Part shown: piece by piece, positions 11,401 through 24,300 of the stretch
Position numbering within the stretch: position 1 is the stretch's first letter
Layout of the letters: the number at the start of each line of letters is the position of its first letter
Source: Datnioides undecimradiatus
Lineage: Eukaryota; Chordata; Actinopteri; Lobotiformes; Datnioididae
Assembly (NCBI GenBank): GCA_008933995.1
Contig: WARS01002947.1
Coordinates: 889,884-953,883, forward strand
Direction: 5' to 3'
Length of the DNA stretch: 64,000 bases
Translations under genes and position numbers: made by a program
The notes under the pieces: model-generated
Told to the model about the DNA's origin: nothing
What the model saw: the letters and a program-made list of their open reading frames with translations, nothing else
Databases searched by the model: none

Positions 11401-14295
11401 TATTGTGCATTTGGATATTATAGAAGGGAAAATGAGTTGGCAGTCCCTAAGTCTTCACATTTTGAAAACAGACAGTATTTGAGCCTACAGCTTTTTTAAC
11501 AGCAAAACGCACTCACTAAAATAAGCCCTGTCGTGAATGCTGTCATTTCCTAACAAAAGCTGTTAGAATGATGGTTCCAACTCAGAATACTGTGATGGAT
11601 AGTCTTACAAGGAAAATTAGTTGGCAGTGTCCAAGTCTTCACATTTTGAAACCACAGTATTTGAACTTCTGCAGCCCACACAAAACGCGCCTACTCAGGT
11701 GCGCGATAGTGAATGCAGTCATTTCTTAACAAAAGCTGTTAGAATCAAGTTTCTAACTCAGAATACTGTGCATTTGGATGTTCTTGGAGGCAAAATGAGA
11801 TTACAATGCCTAACTCTTCACATTTTGAAAAGACACAGTATTTGAGCTTCCACAGCTGTTAACAGCAAAACGCACTCACTAAGATAAGCCCTGTTAGCAA
11901 ATGCTGTCATTTCCTGACAAAAGCTGTTAGAATGAGGTTTCCCACTCAGAATACTTTGCATTTGGATGTTCTAGAAGGGAAAATGAGTTGGCAGTCCCTA
12001 TGTCTTCAAATTTAGAGACAGCACAGTATGTAGCCTCCTGCCAGTTTCACAGCAAAATGCACGCACTAAAATAGGCCCTGTCACGAATGTTGTCATTTCC
12101 TAACAAACGCTGTTAGAATCTAGTCTCCAACTCAGAACAGCATTTTCGTTCTACAAGGGAAAATTATTGGCAGTGTCCAAATCTTCACATGTTGACAATA
12201 CACAGCATTTGAGCTTCCAATAGCTGTTAACAGCAAAGCAGCCATCACTAATCTAAGCCCTGTTGCGAATGTAGTCATTTCCTAACAAAAGCTGTTAGAA
12301 TGAAGTTTCCCCCTCAGAATACTGTGCATTTGGATGTGCTAGAAGGCAAAATGAGTTGGCAGTCTCTACGTCTTCACATTGTGAAACTAGACAATATATC
12401 TGCTTATACAACTCATAACAGTAAAAACGCACTCAATTAAATAGCAGTGATAGTGAATGCAGTCATTTCTAACAAAGTAGTTAGAATCAAGTTTCTAACT
12501 TAGGAAACTGTGCATTTGGATATTGTAGAAGGGAAAATGAGTTGGCAGGCCCTAAGTCTTCACATTTTGAAAACAGACAGTATTTGAGCTTCCACAGATG
12601 TTAACAGCAAAACGCACTCACTAATCTAAGCCCTGTTGCGAATGCTGTCATTTCCTAAGAAAAGCTGTTAGAATGATGGTTCCAACTCAGAATACTGTGC
12701 ATTTTGATGTTCTACAAGGGAAAATTAGTTGGCAGGCTCCAAATTCACATTTTTTGAAATACATGTATTTGAGAATCCACAGCTCTAACAGAGAAGGTAC
12801 CCCTCAAATAGTGCAGCCAGACAGCAGTCATGTCCTAACAAAAGCAGTTAGAATCACGTTTCCAACTCAGACTACTGTGCATTTGGATGTTCTACAGGGA
12901 AAATTAGTTGGCAGTGTCCAAATCTTCACATAAGGATAATACATTAGTATTTGAGCTTCCACTACAGCAACAGCAATACAAACTACTAATCTAAGTCTTG
13001 TCGTAAATGCTGTGGATTTCTAACAAAGATGTTAGAATGATGGTTCCAACTCAGAATACTGTGCATGTTGATATTCAAGAAAGGAAAATTAGTTGGCAGT
13101 GTCCAACTCTTCATATTTTGAAAATACACAGTCTTTGAGCTTCTGCAGTTCTGCACAGTAAAACGCACTCTCTCAAATAGCAGTGATAGTGAATGCAGTC
13201 ATTTTCATCAACAGCAAAGAATCAAGTTTCTGTTCCAGAAAATCAGTATTTGGATATTGTAGAAGGAAATGAGTTGGCAGGCCCTAAGTCTACATTTTGA
13301 AAACAGACAGTATTTGAGCTTCCACAGATGTTAACAGCAAAACGCGCACTCACTAATCTAAGCCCTGTTGCGAATGCTGTCATTTCTAAGAAAAGCTGTT
13401 AGAATGATGGTTCCAACTCAGAATACTGTGTATTTTGATGGTCTTGAAAGGAAAATTAGTTGGCAGTGTCCAACTCTTCATATTTTGAAAATACACAGTA
13501 TTTGGAACTTGCAGCCCACACAAAACGCGCTCACTCAGGTAGCAGTGATAGTGAATGCAGTCATTTGCCAACGAGCCGGTTAGAATGAAGTTTCCAAATC
13601 AGAATACTGTGCATGTTGATGTTCTAGACGGCAAAATGAGTTTGTAGTCCCTACGTTCGCATTTTTGGAAAATAGACACTATATCTGCTTATACAACTCA
13701 CAACAGCAAAACGCACTCACTAAATAGCAGTGATAGTGAATGCAGTCATTTCTAACAAAAGCAAAGTTAGACCTGCCTAACTCAGAATACTGTGCAATTG
13801 GATGTTCTACAGAGGAAAATTAGTTGGCAGTGTCCAAATCTTCACATTTTGAAAATACACAGTATTTGAGCTTCCACAGCTGTTAACAGCAAATAGCACT
13901 CACTAATCTTAAGCCTGTTATGAATGCTACTTTCCTAACAAAAAGCTGTTAGAATGAAGTTTCCTCAGTATAACAGTGATTGGATCTTCTAGAAGCCAAA
14001 ATGTGTTGGCAGTCTCTATGTCTTCACATTGTGAAACTAGGCAATATATCTGCTTATACAACTCACAACAGTAAAACGCACTCACTCAAATAGCAGTGAT
14101 AGTGAATGCTGTCATTTCTAACAAAGCTGTTAGAATCAAGTTTCTAACTCAGAATATTGTGCATTTGGATATTGTAGAAGGGAAAATGAGTTGACAGTCC
14201 TTAAGGCTTCACATTTTGAAAATAGACAGTATTTGAGTCACAGATGTTAACATAAAAACGCAGTCACTAAACTAAGCCCTGTTGAGAATGCTGTC
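8453..14295 (-). repeat. Satellite block C, inverted orientation
   Basis: About 31 monomers reading 'aactcagaatactgtgcatt' on the plus strand. Several monomer subtypes recur: 'tatctgcttatacaactcac', 'gagaatccacagctc', 'cttctgcagc' with 'aataaaacgcgctcactcag', and 'cttccacagatgttaacagc'. Segments containing the same order of subtypes recur a few kb apart, for example 9,300-9,540 and 12,650-12,900. This gives a loose higher-order structure. Many monomers have small deletions. No gene seen. Confidence 0.9.
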
Positions 14296-16430
14296 ATTTC
14301 CTTAGTGAGTGCATTTTACTGTTAGAGCTGAAGAAGCAGATATACTGTGTATTTCTTAATAATTTGAAGTATTTCTCATACCAATTCATTTTATTCATTA
14401 AGAATATCAAATGTAATAACAGGTTTCGAGTTGGGAACTTGATTCTAAATGCTTTTGTAACTGACAGCATTCACTATCAATACTATTTGAGTGAATACGT
14501 TTTACTGTTGTGAGCTGTGAACTAACTATTAAATGATTCTAGGGACTGCAAACTCATTTTCTTTCAAGAACATCAAAATGTACAGTATTCTGAGTTGGAA
14601 ACTTCATTCTAACAGCTTTCATTAGGAAATGACTGCATTCACTAGCACTGCTGTTTGAGTGAGTGCTTCTTGCTGTTAAGAGCTGTGGAAAATCAAATAC
14701 TGTGTACTTTCAAAATGTAAAGACTTAGGGACTGTAACCTCATTTTCCCTTCAAGAACATCAACATGCACACTATTCTGAGTTCCAAAGTTCATTCTAAA
14801 AGCTTTTGTTGTTAAATGACAGTATTATTCACGACAGGGCCTGTTTAAATTAGTGCTTTTGCTGTTAAGGACCTGTGTAAAGCCCAACCATCAGGCAAGC
14901 TTCAAAATGAAGACGTAGGGACAAAAAACTCGTTTTCCCTTCAAGAACATCAAAATGCACAGTATTCTGAGTTGCAAATTTTATTCTAAAAGCTTTTGTT
15001 ATTAAATGACAGCATTTCTGACAGGTCCCGTTTTAGTTCGTGTGTTTTGCTGTTAAGAGCTATGGAAACTCAAATACCGTGTATTTTCAAAAAGTGAAGA
15101 CGTAGGGACGAAAAACTCATTTTCCCTTCATGAACACATTCTGATTTGGAAACTTCATTCTAACAGCTTTTGTCAGGAAATGACAGCATTCTCGACAGGG
15201 AATATTTTAGTGAGTGCGTTCTGCTGTTAAGACCTTTGGAAACTCAAATACTGTGTATTTTCAAAATGTGAAGACTTAGGGACTGCAAACTCATTTTGCC
15301 TTCAAGAACATCAAAATGCACAGTATTGTGAGTTAGAAACTTCATTCCTAAGTGCTTTTGTTAAGGAATGACTGCATTCACTATCACTGCCATCTGAGTG
15401 AGTGCATTTTACTGTGCGGAGCTGCAGAAGCCCAAATACTGTGTATTTTTCAAAATGAAGACATAGGACTGCAAACTAATTTTTCCCTTCTAGAACATCA
15501 AAATGCACAGTATTCTGAGTTGGAACCATCATTCTAACAGCTTTTGTTAGGAAATGACAGCATTCACGACAGGGCCTATTTTAATGAGTGCGTTTGGCTG
15601 TGAAGACTGTGGAGGCTCAAATACTGTGTTTTTTTCAAAATTTGAAGAGACCGCTAACTCTATTTTTCGCTGCTAGAACATCCAAATGCTGTGCAATTCA
15701 CAGTATTCCTGAGTTGGAATGTCATTTTAGAGCGAGTTAGAAATAAATCAGCATTCACTATCACTGCTATTTGAGTGAGTGTGTTTTGCTTTTATGATCT
15801 GTGGAAGCTCAAATACTGTGTATTTTCAAAATGTGAAGACTGAGGGATTGTAACCCTTATTATCCTTCAAGAACATCAAAATGCACAGTATTCTGAGTTA
15901 GTAAACTTAACGAAGGCTTTTGTTATTAAATGACAGGATTTGTGACAGGTCCCGTTTTAGTTCGTGCGTTTTGCTTTTCAGACCTGTGGAAACTCAATTA
16001 CTGTGTATTTTCAAAATGTGACGACTTAGGGAAGAAAAACTCATTTTCCCTTCAAGAACATCAAAATGCACAGTATTCTGAGATAAAAACTACATTCTAA
16101 CAGCTTTGTTAGAAATAAACCGCATCTTTCACTATCACTGTGCTATTTGAGGAGTGTGTTTTGCTTTTATGACCTGTAGCTCAAATACTGTGTATTTTCA
16201 AATGAAGACTGAGGGATTGTAACCTCATTTTCCCTTCAAGAACATCAAAATGCACAGTATTCTGAGATAAAAACTACATTCTAACAGCTTTTGTCAGTAA
16301 ATGACAGCATTCTTGACAGGGACTATTTTAGTGAGTGCGTTCTGCCGTTAAAGCTTTGGAAACTCAACATTGTAGAGTTTTGGGAAATGTGAAGACTTAG
16401 TGACTGCAAACAAATTTTGCCTTCAAGAAC
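14296..16430 (+). repeat. Satellite block D, + orientation
   Basis: About 11-12 monomers. The left boundary, 'tgctgtcatttcc|ttagtgagtgcatttt', is a head-to-head turn. The right boundary near 16,430 breaks inside 'ttcaagaac' and continues as inverted monomer 'taacaaaagctgttag'. The first ~600 bp match 7,540-8,100. Short open frames here are satellite artefacts. Confidence 0.88.
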
Positions 16431-19330
16431 AACTTAATAACAAAAGCTGTTAGAATGAAGTTTCCCACTCAGAATACTGTGCATTTGGATGTCCTAGAAG
16501 GGAGAATTAGTTGGCAGTCTCCAAATCTTCACATTTTGAAAAAACACAGTATTTGAGCCTCCACAGTCTTCACAGCCAAAAGCACTCACTAAAATGGGCC
16601 CTGTCGTGAATGCTGTCATTTCCTAACAAAAGCTGTTAGAATGATGGTTCCAACTCAGAATACTGTGCATTTGGATGTTTTACAAGGGAAAATTAGTTGG
16701 CAGTGTCCAAGTCTTCACATTTTGAAGATAGACAGTATTTGAACCTCTGCAGCTCCACACAATAAAACGCGCTCACTCAGGTAGCAGTGATAGTGAATGC
16801 AGTCATTTGCTAACAAGAGCTGTTAGAATGAAGTTTCTAACTCAGAATACTGTGCATTTGATGTTCTGGAGGCAAAATGAGATTACAAAATGCTTAACTC
16901 TTCACATTTTGAAAGACACAGTGATGGAGCTTCTCCACAGACAAAGCACAGCAAAACGCACTACTAATCTAAGCCCTGTTGCGAATGCTGTCATTTTCTA
17001 AGAAGAGCTGTTAGAATGAAGTTTCCCACTCAGAAAACTGTGCATTTGGATGTGCTAGAAGGGAAAATTAGTTTGCAATCTTTCAAATCTCTTACATTTT
17101 GAAAATACACAGTATTGAGAATCCACAGCCTAACAGAGAAGCATACTCTCACATAGCAGTGATAGTGACAGCAGTCATGTCCTAACAAAAAGCTGTTAGA
17201 AATGAAATTTCCTTTTAGAATACTGCAGTATTTGGATGTTCGAGAACGGAAAATTAGTTTGCAATCTCCAAATCTTCACATTTTGAAAATACACAGTATT
17301 TGAGAATCCACAGCTCTTAAGAGAGAAGCGTACTACCAAATAGCAGTGATAGTAGAATACAATATTTCAGCAAGAGATCTTAGAATGACATTTCCAACTC
17401 AAAATATTGTGCATTTTGACGTTCGAGAAGGGAAAATTAGTTGGCAGTGTCCAAATCTTCACATTTTAAAAATACACAGTATTTGAGCTTCCACAGCTGT
17501 TAACAGCAAAACGCACTCACTAATCTAAGCCCTGTTGCGAATGCTGTCATTTCCCAAGAAAGCTGTTAGAATGATGGTTCCAACTCGTAATACTGTGCAT
17601 TTTGATGTTCTACAAGGAAAAAATTAGTTACAGGCTCCAAATCTTCACATTTTGAAAAATACACATTATTTGGAGAATCCACAGCTTTAACAGAGAAGCG
17701 TACCACTCCCAACAAATAGCAGCCTCATAGTGACAGCAGTCAGGTCTCTAACAACAAAAGCGCAGTTAGAATCATTGTTTAATTCCAGAATAATACTGTG
17801 CATTTGGATGTTCTACAAGGGAAAATTAGTTGGCAGTGTCCAAATTTTCACATGCTGACAATACACAGCATTTGAGCTTCCTACAGCTGTTAACAGCAAT
17901 ACGCACTCACTAATCTAAGCCCTGTCGTGAATATGTGATTTCAACAAAAAGATACGTTAGAATGATGGTTCCAACTCAGAATACTGTGTATTTTGATGTT
18001 CTAGAAAGGAAAATTAGTTGGCAGTGTCCAACTCTTTCATATTTGAAAATACAGTATTTGAGCCTTGCAGTCTGGCACAGTAAAACGCGCACCCACCAGA
18101 TAGCAGTGATAGTGGAAATGTCATTTAACAACAGCAGTTAGAACTGCTTCTAACCTTGAAAACTGTGCATTTGGATATTGTAGAAGGGAAAAATGAGTTG
18201 GCAGGCCCTAAGTCTTCAAGACATTTTGAAAACAGACAGTATTTGAGCTTCCACAGATGTAAACAGCAAAACGCACTCACTAATCTAAGCCCTGTTGCGA
18301 ATGCTGTCATTTCTTAAGAAAAGTCTTCACAGTTTGAAAATAGACACATATCTGGCTTATACAACTCACATCACAGTAAGACACCTTCACTGGGGCAAAT
18401 AGCAGGATAGTAGCAGTCATTTCTAATAAGAGCAGTTAGACTAAGTTTCACCAGAATACTTTGCATTTGATGTTCTAGAAGGAAAATGAGTTATAACTTA
18501 TGTCTTCAAATTTGGATAATACACAGTATTTGAGCCTCCACAGTCTTCACAGCCAAACGCACTCACTAAAATAGGCCATGTCGTGAATGCTGCCATTTCC
18601 TAACACAAGTTGTTAGAATGATGGTTCCAACTCAGAATACTGTGCATTTGGATGTTCGAGAAGGGAAAATGAGTTGATGAAGTGTCCAAATTTTCACGTT
18701 AACAATACACAGTATTTGAGCGTCCACAGCTGTTAACAGTGTTCCCACCACTAAAAATAAGCCCCGTCGTGAATGCTGTCATTTCCTAACAAAGCTGTTA
18801 GAATGATGGTTCCAACTCAGAATACTGTGCATTTGGATGTTCTACAAGGAAAATTAGTTACAGTGTCCAAGTTCTCACATTTTGAAAATACACAGTATTT
18901 GAACTTTGCCCACACAAAAATTCCTTACTCAGGTAGCAGTGATAGTGAATGCAGTTGTCACAACGAGCTGTTAGAATGAAGTTTCCAAATCAGAATACTG
19001 TGTATGTTGATGTTCTAGATGCGAAATGAGTTTGTAGTCCCTAAGTTCGCATTTTGAAAATAGACACTATATTCGTTTATACAACTCACAACAGTAAAAG
19101 ACACTCACCGAAATAGCAGTGATAGTGAATGCAGTCATTTCTTAACAAAAAGCTGTTAGAATCCAGTTTCTAACTCAGAATACTGTGCATTTGGATATTG
19201 TAGAAGGAAAAATGAGTTGACAGTCTCTAAGTCTTCACATTTTTGAAAATAGACATATTTGAGCTTCCACAGATGTTAACAGCAAAACGCAGTCACTAAA
19301 CTAAGCCCTGTTGAGAATGCTGTCATTTCC
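16431..19330 (-). repeat. Satellite block E, inverted orientation
   Basis: About 16 monomers. Its subtype order echoes block C: the pair of 'gagaatccacagctc' monomers at ~10,012/10,195 is matched by ~17,110/17,301, and the 'gatggttccaactcag' monomer at ~9,730 and 13,035 by ~17,965. This suggests blocks C and E are duplicates of one ancestral array. Confidence 0.88.
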
Positions 19331-19482
19331 TAGTGAGTGCATTTTACTGTTGTGAGCTGAATAAGCAGATATACTGTGTATTTTCACATCAGCTTATTTT
19401 CATATAGCCAAATTCATTTACCTACAAGAATATCAAAATGCACAATATTCTGAGTTGGAAACTTGATTCTAAATGCTTTTGT
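19331..19482 (+). repeat. Single + monomer between inverted blocks
   Basis: Less than one monomer in + orientation, entered through the same junction as at 14,296 (see findings) and left at 'aaatgcttttgt|tgcatttggatg', where inverted monomers resume. It is probably a shortened copy of the block C/D junction. Confidence 0.8.
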
Positions 19483-22240
19483 TGCATTTGGATGTTCTTG
19501 GAGGCAAAATGAGATTACAATGCCTAACTCTTCACATTTTGAAAAGACACAGTATTTGAGCTTCCGCAGCTGTTAACAGCAGAACGCACTCACTAAGATA
19601 AGCCCTGTTGTGAATGCTGTCATTTCCTGACAAAAGCTGTTAGAATGAAGTTTCCCACCAGAATACTTCTTGCATTTGGATAAGTTTAGAAGGAAAATGA
19701 GTTGGTAGTCTCTTTCACACATTGTGAAACTAGACAATATATCTGCTTATACAACTCATAACAGTAAAACGCACTCACTCAAATAGCAGTGATAGTGAAT
19801 GCAGTCATTTCTTAACAAAAGCAGTTAGAATCAAGTTTCTAACTCAGAATACTGTGCATTTGGATTTTGTAGAAGGGAAAATGAGTTGGCAGGCCCTAAG
19901 TCTTCACATTTTGAAATAGACAGTATTTGAGCTCTGTAGATGTTAACAGCAAAACGCAGTCACTAAACTAAGCCCTGTTGCGAATGCTGTCATTTCCTAA
20001 CAAAAGTTGTGAGAATGAATTTTCCCAGTCAGAATATCAGCATTTGACTTAGGGGCAAAATGAGTTTGCAGTCCCTATGTTCGTCCACATTCTACAAAAA
20101 ATAGACACAATATTTCTGCTTATACACCTCACAACAGCAAAAACGCACTCCACCAAATAGCAGTGATAGGTGAAAGCAGTCATGTCCTAAACAAAAGCAG
20201 TAGAACCAAGTTTCCAACCTCAGAATACTGTGCATTTGGATGTTCTAAGAAGGAAAAATGAGTTTGTAGTCCCTGTGTCTTTAAATTTTGAAAATACACA
20301 CAGTATTTAAGCTGCAGCTCTGCTCAATAAAAACGCAATCACTGAGATAGCAGTGATAGTGAGCATAGCTCATTTCCTAACAAAAGCTCGTGTTAGAATG
20401 AAGTGTCCAACTCAGAGTAATGTGCATTTTGATGTTCTTGACGGGAAAATGAAAGCTTGCATCCCTAAGTCTTCACATTTTGAAAAGACACAGTATTTGA
20501 GCTTCCACAGATGTTAACAGCAAAACGCACTCACTTAAACTAAGCCCTGTTGCGAATGATGTCATTTCCTGACAGAAGCTAGAATGAGGTTTCCCACCTG
20601 TAGAATACTGTGCATTTTGACATTCTAGAAGGGAAAATTGAAGGCAGTCTCCAAATTAATATTTGAAAATACACAGTATTTGAGCTTCTGCAGCTCCCCA
20701 ACGCCAAACGCACTCACTCAGATAGCAGTCATAGTAAATGCAGTCATTTTCTAAGAAGAGCTGTTAGAATGAAGTTTCCAACTCACAATACTGTGCATTG
20801 GATCTCTAGGAAGGCAAATAAATGAGTTGGCAAGTCTCTACGTCTTCACATTTTGAAAATAGACACAATCTTGCTTATACAACTCACAACAGTAAAACGC
20901 ACTCACTCAAATAGCAGTAATCGTGAAAGCAGTCATTTCTTAACAAAAGCAGTTAGAATGAAGTTTCCAAATCAGAATACTGTGCATTTTGATATTCTTG
21001 AAAGCAAAATGAGATTATAATGCCTAAGTCTTCACATGTTGAAAAGACACAGTATTTGAGAATCCACAGCTCTTGAGAAGCGTACTCACTCAAATAGCAG
21101 TGATAGTGAAAGCAGTCATGTCCTAACAAAAGCAGTTAGTTTCCAACTCAGAATACTGTGCATTTGGATGTTCTAGAAGGAAAAATGAGTTGGCAGTCCC
21201 TATGTCTTTAAATTTTGAAAATACACAGTATTTAAGCTTCTGCAGCTCTGCTCAATAAAACGCAATCACTGAGATAGCAGTGATAGTGAATACAGTCATT
21301 TCCTAACAAGAGCTGTTAGAATGAAGTGTCCAACTCAGAATACCGTGCATTTTGATGTTCTAGACGGCAAACTGAGTTTGCAGTCCCTAAGTCTTCACAT
21401 TTTGAAAAGACACAGTATTTGAGTTTCCACAGCTCCGAACAGTAAATTTTACTCACTCAAATACCCATGATAGTGAATGCTGTCATTTCCTGACAGAAGC
21501 TGTTAGAATGAAGTTTCCCACTCAGAATACTATGCATTTTCATGCGTTCTTGAAGGGGAAATGATATGTTGGCAGTAAGTTATCTGATTATGAAAATACA
21601 CAATTAGTCTTTTTGCACAGCTCACAACAGTAAACCGCATTCACTTAAATAGCCTCTGTCGCAAAAGCTGTCATGTTTCAGTAAGTCTTAAGCTTCTTCA
21701 GCTCACAACAGTAAAGTGCACTCAAATAGTACTGATAGTGAAGCAGCCATTTCATATCAAATCAGTTAGAATAAGTTCCCAACTCAGAATACTGTGCATC
21801 TTGATCCTCTTGAAGCCAAAAAGAATTTGGTTCAGCTCACAGCAGTAATGTGAAGCAGTAAAGATAACACTAGAAGTACAATGCAAATTAGGTATGACTG
21901 AAAACATTGTCGCTCCCCCTAGTGACCATTTCTGCAGTATTTCTCATCAGCTCAGAACAGAAAACAAACTCACTCAAATATCCCCTCGGAAAAGCTGTCA
22001 TTTCCTAACAAAAGCTGTTAGAATCAAGTTTCCAACTCAGAATACTGTGCATTTTGATGTTGTTAAAGGCAACAAGATTTTGAATCCAGGCAGTCAGATT
22101 TTTTTTAAATGCACAGTATATCTGCTGCTTCTACTCACAACAGTAAAACGCACTCACTTAAATGGCCCCTGTTGCAAACAGTGTCATTTCCTAACAACAG
22201 CTGTTGGAATCAAGTTTCCAACTCAGAATACATGAATAAA
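19483..22240 (-). repeat. Satellite block G, inverted orientation
   Basis: About 14 monomers, merging rightwards into the right arm of the inverted repeat. It includes the 'gtcgctccccctagtgacc' block at ~21,911, the counterpart of the left-arm block at ~5,870 and ~6,475. No gene. Confidence 0.88.
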
Positions 22241-22481
22241 TGATCTCCTTTACCTCATAACAGTGATACAAGGACATCTCAAGATTACTGCTAGTGAAAG
22301 CAGTCATTTCCTAACAACAGTTTTAAATGTGCATCTTCAACTCTAAACTGTGTGACACGCACGTTCAAAATGCACTGATAGCCACAGCTATCATGTACTA
22401 AGCACATCATTTAGAATCATGGTTCCACCTGAGAATAGTTATGGTCTAGCAATGAAATCTATTGAATAAAAATACCATTAC

Positions 22482-22808
22482 CATGTCAAGGTTGTTGACT
22501 CCCCTTTTGTTCTGGCTTTAGTTCAGCCGATTTTTGTCTTGCCAGTTAGCTCAAAGCAGTATCCCGATGGAAAGCAAGCACTTTTGAACGACCCTCAAAC
22601 TCCACATGTTCGTCTTCCTCATCAGTTGAATCTTCCTTGACAGCTGAAGAATAATCCTCATCATTTTCACGTTTCTTTTCTTCCCATGAGACTTCTTCCT
22701 CTTCTTCCGAAGGGTTTCAAATGAGAAACTTCTAATGCAGTGCAGCTTCTCTTCATTGTTCAGTCTCAGACTGAAATGTGTCAGGGCCCCTGAAAGATCA
22801 AAGATCAC
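22482..22808 (-). pseudogene. piggyBac-like exon plus acidic segment, copy 2' (right arm)
   Basis: Minus-strand counterpart of 5,161-5,506. Reading from 22,808 down, a stretch starting MIFDLSGALTHFSLRLNNEE leads into the acidic region (in another frame, a run of Glu with ENDEDYSSA-like residues). It then reaches the motif region, ending at a donor-like GT next to 22,482. Frame changes are needed to read it through, so it is a pseudogene. Its match to the left arm defines the inverted repeat. Confidence 0.45.
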
Positions 22809-22904
22809 ATCAAAGCTCAGTTTTTTTTGTTTGTTGTTGTCTTGTCAAGATGTAGGCAAAGGAACATCAAAGGGTGATGTTTTTAAATCTGTAGCTTTTA
22901 AGTT

Positions 22905-23060
22905 AATGTGTGTGTGTGTGTGTCTCAAACCCACATTATTTGGAAGTGAGGTACGTGTCTCACATGGGTGTCATTTGAGGATGACATGTGGGTGTCTGTT
23001 AGGCAGAGATAGTTTTGGTATTCAATGCATGTTTGTGTGTGTGCGTAAATGTGTGCCTGC

Positions 23061-23090
<30 letters not shown>
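22905..23090. repeat. GT-rich region, right-arm counterpart of the CA tracts
   Basis: (GT)n of about eight units at 22,908-22,923 and about fourteen at 23,058-23,087, separated by ~130 bp homologous to 4,910-5,009. Confidence 0.9.
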
Positions 23091-23091
<1 letters not shown>

Positions 23092-24128
23092 CACGTGAGG
23101 GTGTGAGGTCAAAGTAGAGTGACCCGTTGGCGTATTGGCTCACCTGCAGTTGGCCAGGTCACATGGGAAGACCACAGATAATTTATGATTTCATAAAATA
23201 TGCAAAATTCAGTTTAGCTAATGAACAATAATTATGTGCGAGAAATATATTAAGGAACCAGCAAAGTTATTTTCAAGCAATTACATGAAAAAATAAGATA
23301 TTTGTTCTATAAAACATTTGAAAATGGGACAAATTGGTCCCAAAGAAAATAGAAAAAGGTAAAATAGCACTGATTGCTGTACTTTTTTGAACAAGAGGCT
23401 TAGAATCAAGATTCTAGCTGAGAATACTATCAGACAGGGTAAACAGGACAGAGTTTTTTTTATATATGAATAAGGAAATATATAGTAAATGTGAATCTTC
23501 AACTCTCAACAGCAAAATACATTGACTTGAATTGGACTGATTGTAAAGACTGTCATTTACTAACCAAAACCTTTACCTACCACTACCTCAGTTTCTTGCT
23601 GAGAGTAGTGTGTATCTGGACAGATATGAAGGCAAACAGAGTTTGGTTTCAGTAAGTCTTCAAATATAAACAATGTGCTTCTGCAACTCAAATAACTAAA
23701 ATACACTCATTCAACGTAAAAGCAGTCTTTTCCTTATGAAAGCTGTTTACAGTCCAACTCAGAATACTGTGCATCTTGATAAATATGAATGCAAAAAAGA
23801 ATTTGGTATCAGTAAATCTTAAGATTTAGGAAATACACAAACGTGCACCTTCATCTTGAGGCAGTAAAGTAAACTCATTCAAATACAACTGATATTGACA
23901 GCTGTCATTTCCTAAGAAAGGCTTTCAGATTAAATTGTAAGGCTTAAAAAGTTGTGTAACCGTTCAAACATGAATGCAAACCGTGATTTTGATATGTGGT
24001 CAGATGTAGGACATGCAGAGTAAATCAGTATTTTAGACTGTCAAGGGTCAAATACTTTATCATTCAAAAAAAAATGTAATTATGTTGTCAAGCAACTTTG
24101 AAATGCATCGTTTAAAAAAATAGAATAC

Positions 24129-24300
24129 CTTGTGGTTGTCAACTCCACTGTTGTTCTGGTTGTATTCCGAATGATTTGTGGCTTCTTGTCATACCTGGAG
24201 CTCCCAGCAGTGTCCAGATGAGTGTTCCTTAGGAGCACATTCCAACTTTTTTTGGGGACAATATAAAACAAGAGCATGTGCCTCAGTGAAAATAAATACA
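24129..24300 (-). pseudogene. piggyBac-like exon fragment, copy 1' (right arm)
   Basis: Minus-strand counterpart of 3,955-4,125. It reads KSWNVLLRNTHLDTAGSSRY and DKKPQIIRNTTRTTVELTT, with a donor-like GT just past 24,129. A frame slip is needed to recover the Tyr-Asn / Lys-Gly-Gly motif of piggyBac transposases. Upstream (higher coordinates) it continues into 'LFSLRHMLLFYIVPKKSWN', also seen at the left copy. Confidence 0.5.

Noticed and set aside
8453-22240. CRISPR-like array
   Set aside because: Units are ~185 bp without short identical repeats separated by unique spacers, and the DNA is clearly vertebrate. It is a satellite.
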